From the NCBI GenBank assembly GCA_964023275.1, contig OZ029916.1:21939889-22003888 (forward strand): a stretch of 64,000 nucleotides of DNA, given 5' to 3'. Origin of the DNA: Norana najaformis (lineage: Eukaryota; Annelida; Clitellata; Crassiclitellata; Hormogastridae). Shown here piece by piece: positions 53,901-56,900 of this stretch. A program made the position numbers and the translations under genes. Each line of letters opens with the position of its first letter. Positions within the stretch are counted from its first letter, which is position 1. The notes beneath the pieces were generated by a model. The model saw only the letters and a list, made by a program, of their open reading frames with translations, ran no database searches and was not told the DNA's origin.

Positions 53901-56900
53901 GTGGCAAGTTAATGACTGCCTGAAATGTACAGGAATGTGTTGTAGGCTTAAATAAAGGTAGCTTTCTGAGGCATGAGGAGATTGGGTAGTTCATTTTCTG
54001 CATGTCTGATTTGTGGCTATGATTTAATGATGATCATGTTTATAATCGTGATGATCATGAGGATGAGAATGAAAAGGAGGATGAGGAAGAGACAGAGGCA
54101 AGAGGTGATTGAAGATTAGCAGTAAGTTTGAATGGTTTTACTTAGCTGTGTATGCCTGCAGATTATATTTGCTCACGTTATGATCTATTTTAATTTTGTA
54201 TGTTATCATTCTCTAACATGTAACCTTTCAGCATTTGTCAGATGCAAATATGTGCATTCACTTATTTACTTACTTAGTTATAGGTCCACGAGTAGATGTG
54301 CTGTGTGTTTGTGTCTTTCAGCGTGTGCTCGTGCTGATCTGCAGTTCGTTCTTATATTATGCTCATCACTTCAAACTGTACAGTTCATTCTGTGCAAGTC
54401 ACTCGAAAGCTCAGAAGATGATACTCTCAGGTAAGAAAAACACAAAAAATAGCAAAACAGTTACATTGTCTCTTAAGTGATCTTCTAGGTCACTTCAAAA
54501 TCATTTTATCGACTTATTTGCTTTAAAGGGAGATAGGTTGGACAACTTCCAAGAATGGTGATGTTGTCTCCAGTTATCGATATGTTTTTGAATTATTGTG
54601 AAAAAGACAAATATCCATTTCTGAATGTTGCATGTATGTATCTGGCTGTTTTTACTGTGCCTTTTAGGAACCTCACAAAGGCACTGAAATGTTTTGCCAA
54701 GTTACAAAAGTTGCTGCAGCTTTCTCTGAAATTTCAGGATTTAAAGCTTTTATGGAACTTTCAGCAAACCTTCACGTTTTATTAGCATAGTGGATTGAAT
54801 TTTTCATTAAAAAATTTCAGAAGTTCACAGTTGTTCGCTTCATCAGTTTTTATTTTTTAATACAGTAACTCACTAAAAACTGTAGTAATTTTATACTTGA
54901 AGAAAAAAAAGAAAGGATATAATTAGAATTTTGCTATCAAGTCTTTTGTTGTGATTGAATTTGAAATTTTATTTTTGCCTCCTCCACCAACACCATCTGT
55001 ATTATCATATTGTTTTAATGCAGTTTTGAAAACGAATTCAATTTTTGTTTTTAGATGACAATGTTGCACTTCAAGAGTTCTTGAAATCTCGCAATCCAAA
55101 ACAGCAGCATTCTGCAACATTAGAGTCTTACTTGATCAAACCCATTCAGAGGATCGTGAAGTATCCTCTGCTGTTGAAACAGCTTTATGAATTGACAGAC
55201 CCTCACAGTGAAGAACACTTCCACCTTAGAGGTTGGCATTTCAAACCAAATTTACAGTTTTGTTAGTTTTTCGAATTCCTTCTGCTGATTTACAGGTGTA
55301 AATTAACTGAAAGGTGATGTATAATTTTATTTAATACAGATGCATTTTAAAATCAATTTCTAAATATGCTCCAGTTTATTGATTGATTGAGTGATTGATT
55401 TTACTTGGTAATTTATATTTTTATGCTGTTTATGAAAATTAAGTGGTAAGTTTAACTTCATAGTGACATAGTATTGCTCATTTATACCAAGTGAGTGTAC
55501 ATGGCAATAATAATTTATGTAGAGGCTCTACATGGTATGGAGGCTGTCGCAGAACACATAAATGAAATGCAGAAGATTTATGAAGAGTATGGAAGCATTT
55601 TTGAGGAACTGATGAGGCACCAAAAGCAAGGACATGCCTGCAACAAGGTAGGCTTTGACAAACTACGAGTCAGTTACTTTAATAGATGTGAACTGAACCA
55701 TGCACTGATTAAATTCTGAAAGAGGTTGTAAAAACTACAAAAATATATGAGATTTTAGTAATTGGGTTTTCACTGGTAAACGTATCAGATTTTGTATCAG
55801 CTTTGCATCGAAGCAACTGTCAACTGATGGTTGCTTCTACGTAATTATTTATTAGAGCACTTTTGACATGCACAAAGTCAGGAAATCTGAATCTGAGGCA
55901 TGGATGCTTGTTTGCTAGGGGGCCATTACGGAGTTATGCAAAAGCCAGAGTAAAATAGTGAATCTTAACAAGTGATTTAAGTGATGAAGGCGAGTTGGCA
56001 AGTCGAGCCCTTTGTGGTGGATTCCGACTATGAGAAGCACAGCAGCTGAAAGCACATGATGCTTCACTTGTTCTGAATTTTGGTTCTGGCAGCAAGCCAG
56101 TTTCAGAAGAATGCAGGAGTCTAGGAGGGCAGTATGGTGTTAGCAATGTGTAAAGATATGGAAAGCTGGTAGTTTTGGTTTTAAGGTCCAGAATGCATTT
56201 GTATAAGGTACTTTTGTTGAAGTGAATTGAATGGTGTGACATTACTTGCTGATTAGCATCTGCTGATTCAATCAGGGCATCGATCTGAATGTCGGTGAAC
56301 TGCAGATGTATGGCACAGTGAACTGGATTAATGCAGTGGAAGAACTGGGAAAGCTCAAGAAGAGTACGGATCTCCTTACTCTTGTCTTCATTTTCAAGTC
56401 TGCAATTGTTCTTCTGGCTCAGGAGAGGCAAAAGTTCAAGAAAAAAATGAAGGTAGGCAGACAGCTGATCATACGGTAGATGTTGGATTATCCTTGTTAA
56501 TTGTAACACAGCATTTACAGAGTGAGACCTGTAAGAAGCTTTAGCAGTTAATGGATGTCAGTCAGGTGGAGAATGCAGAGGTTTTCATGGGAATTTACTA
56601 GAGTGCATTTGTTGAGTACCATAGGAAAGTTGTTTCATATGGAGAGTCAAAATTTGTTTCATGCATGAGAAGAATTATATAAAACGCACAGAGGAGCAAA
56701 GTAACTTGAAAACAGAATGACAGTAAATGGGAACAGACACCATGATACCTTGTGAAGTTCTAAATTAAAAGGCACTGTATGAATAGCTAGATATGTACAT
56801 ACATGCTTACATACATACATACATACCAGTACATACATACATTCATACATAGCAGTACATACATACATTTTGTATGTGGTACTTGTGTTGAAATGGATTC

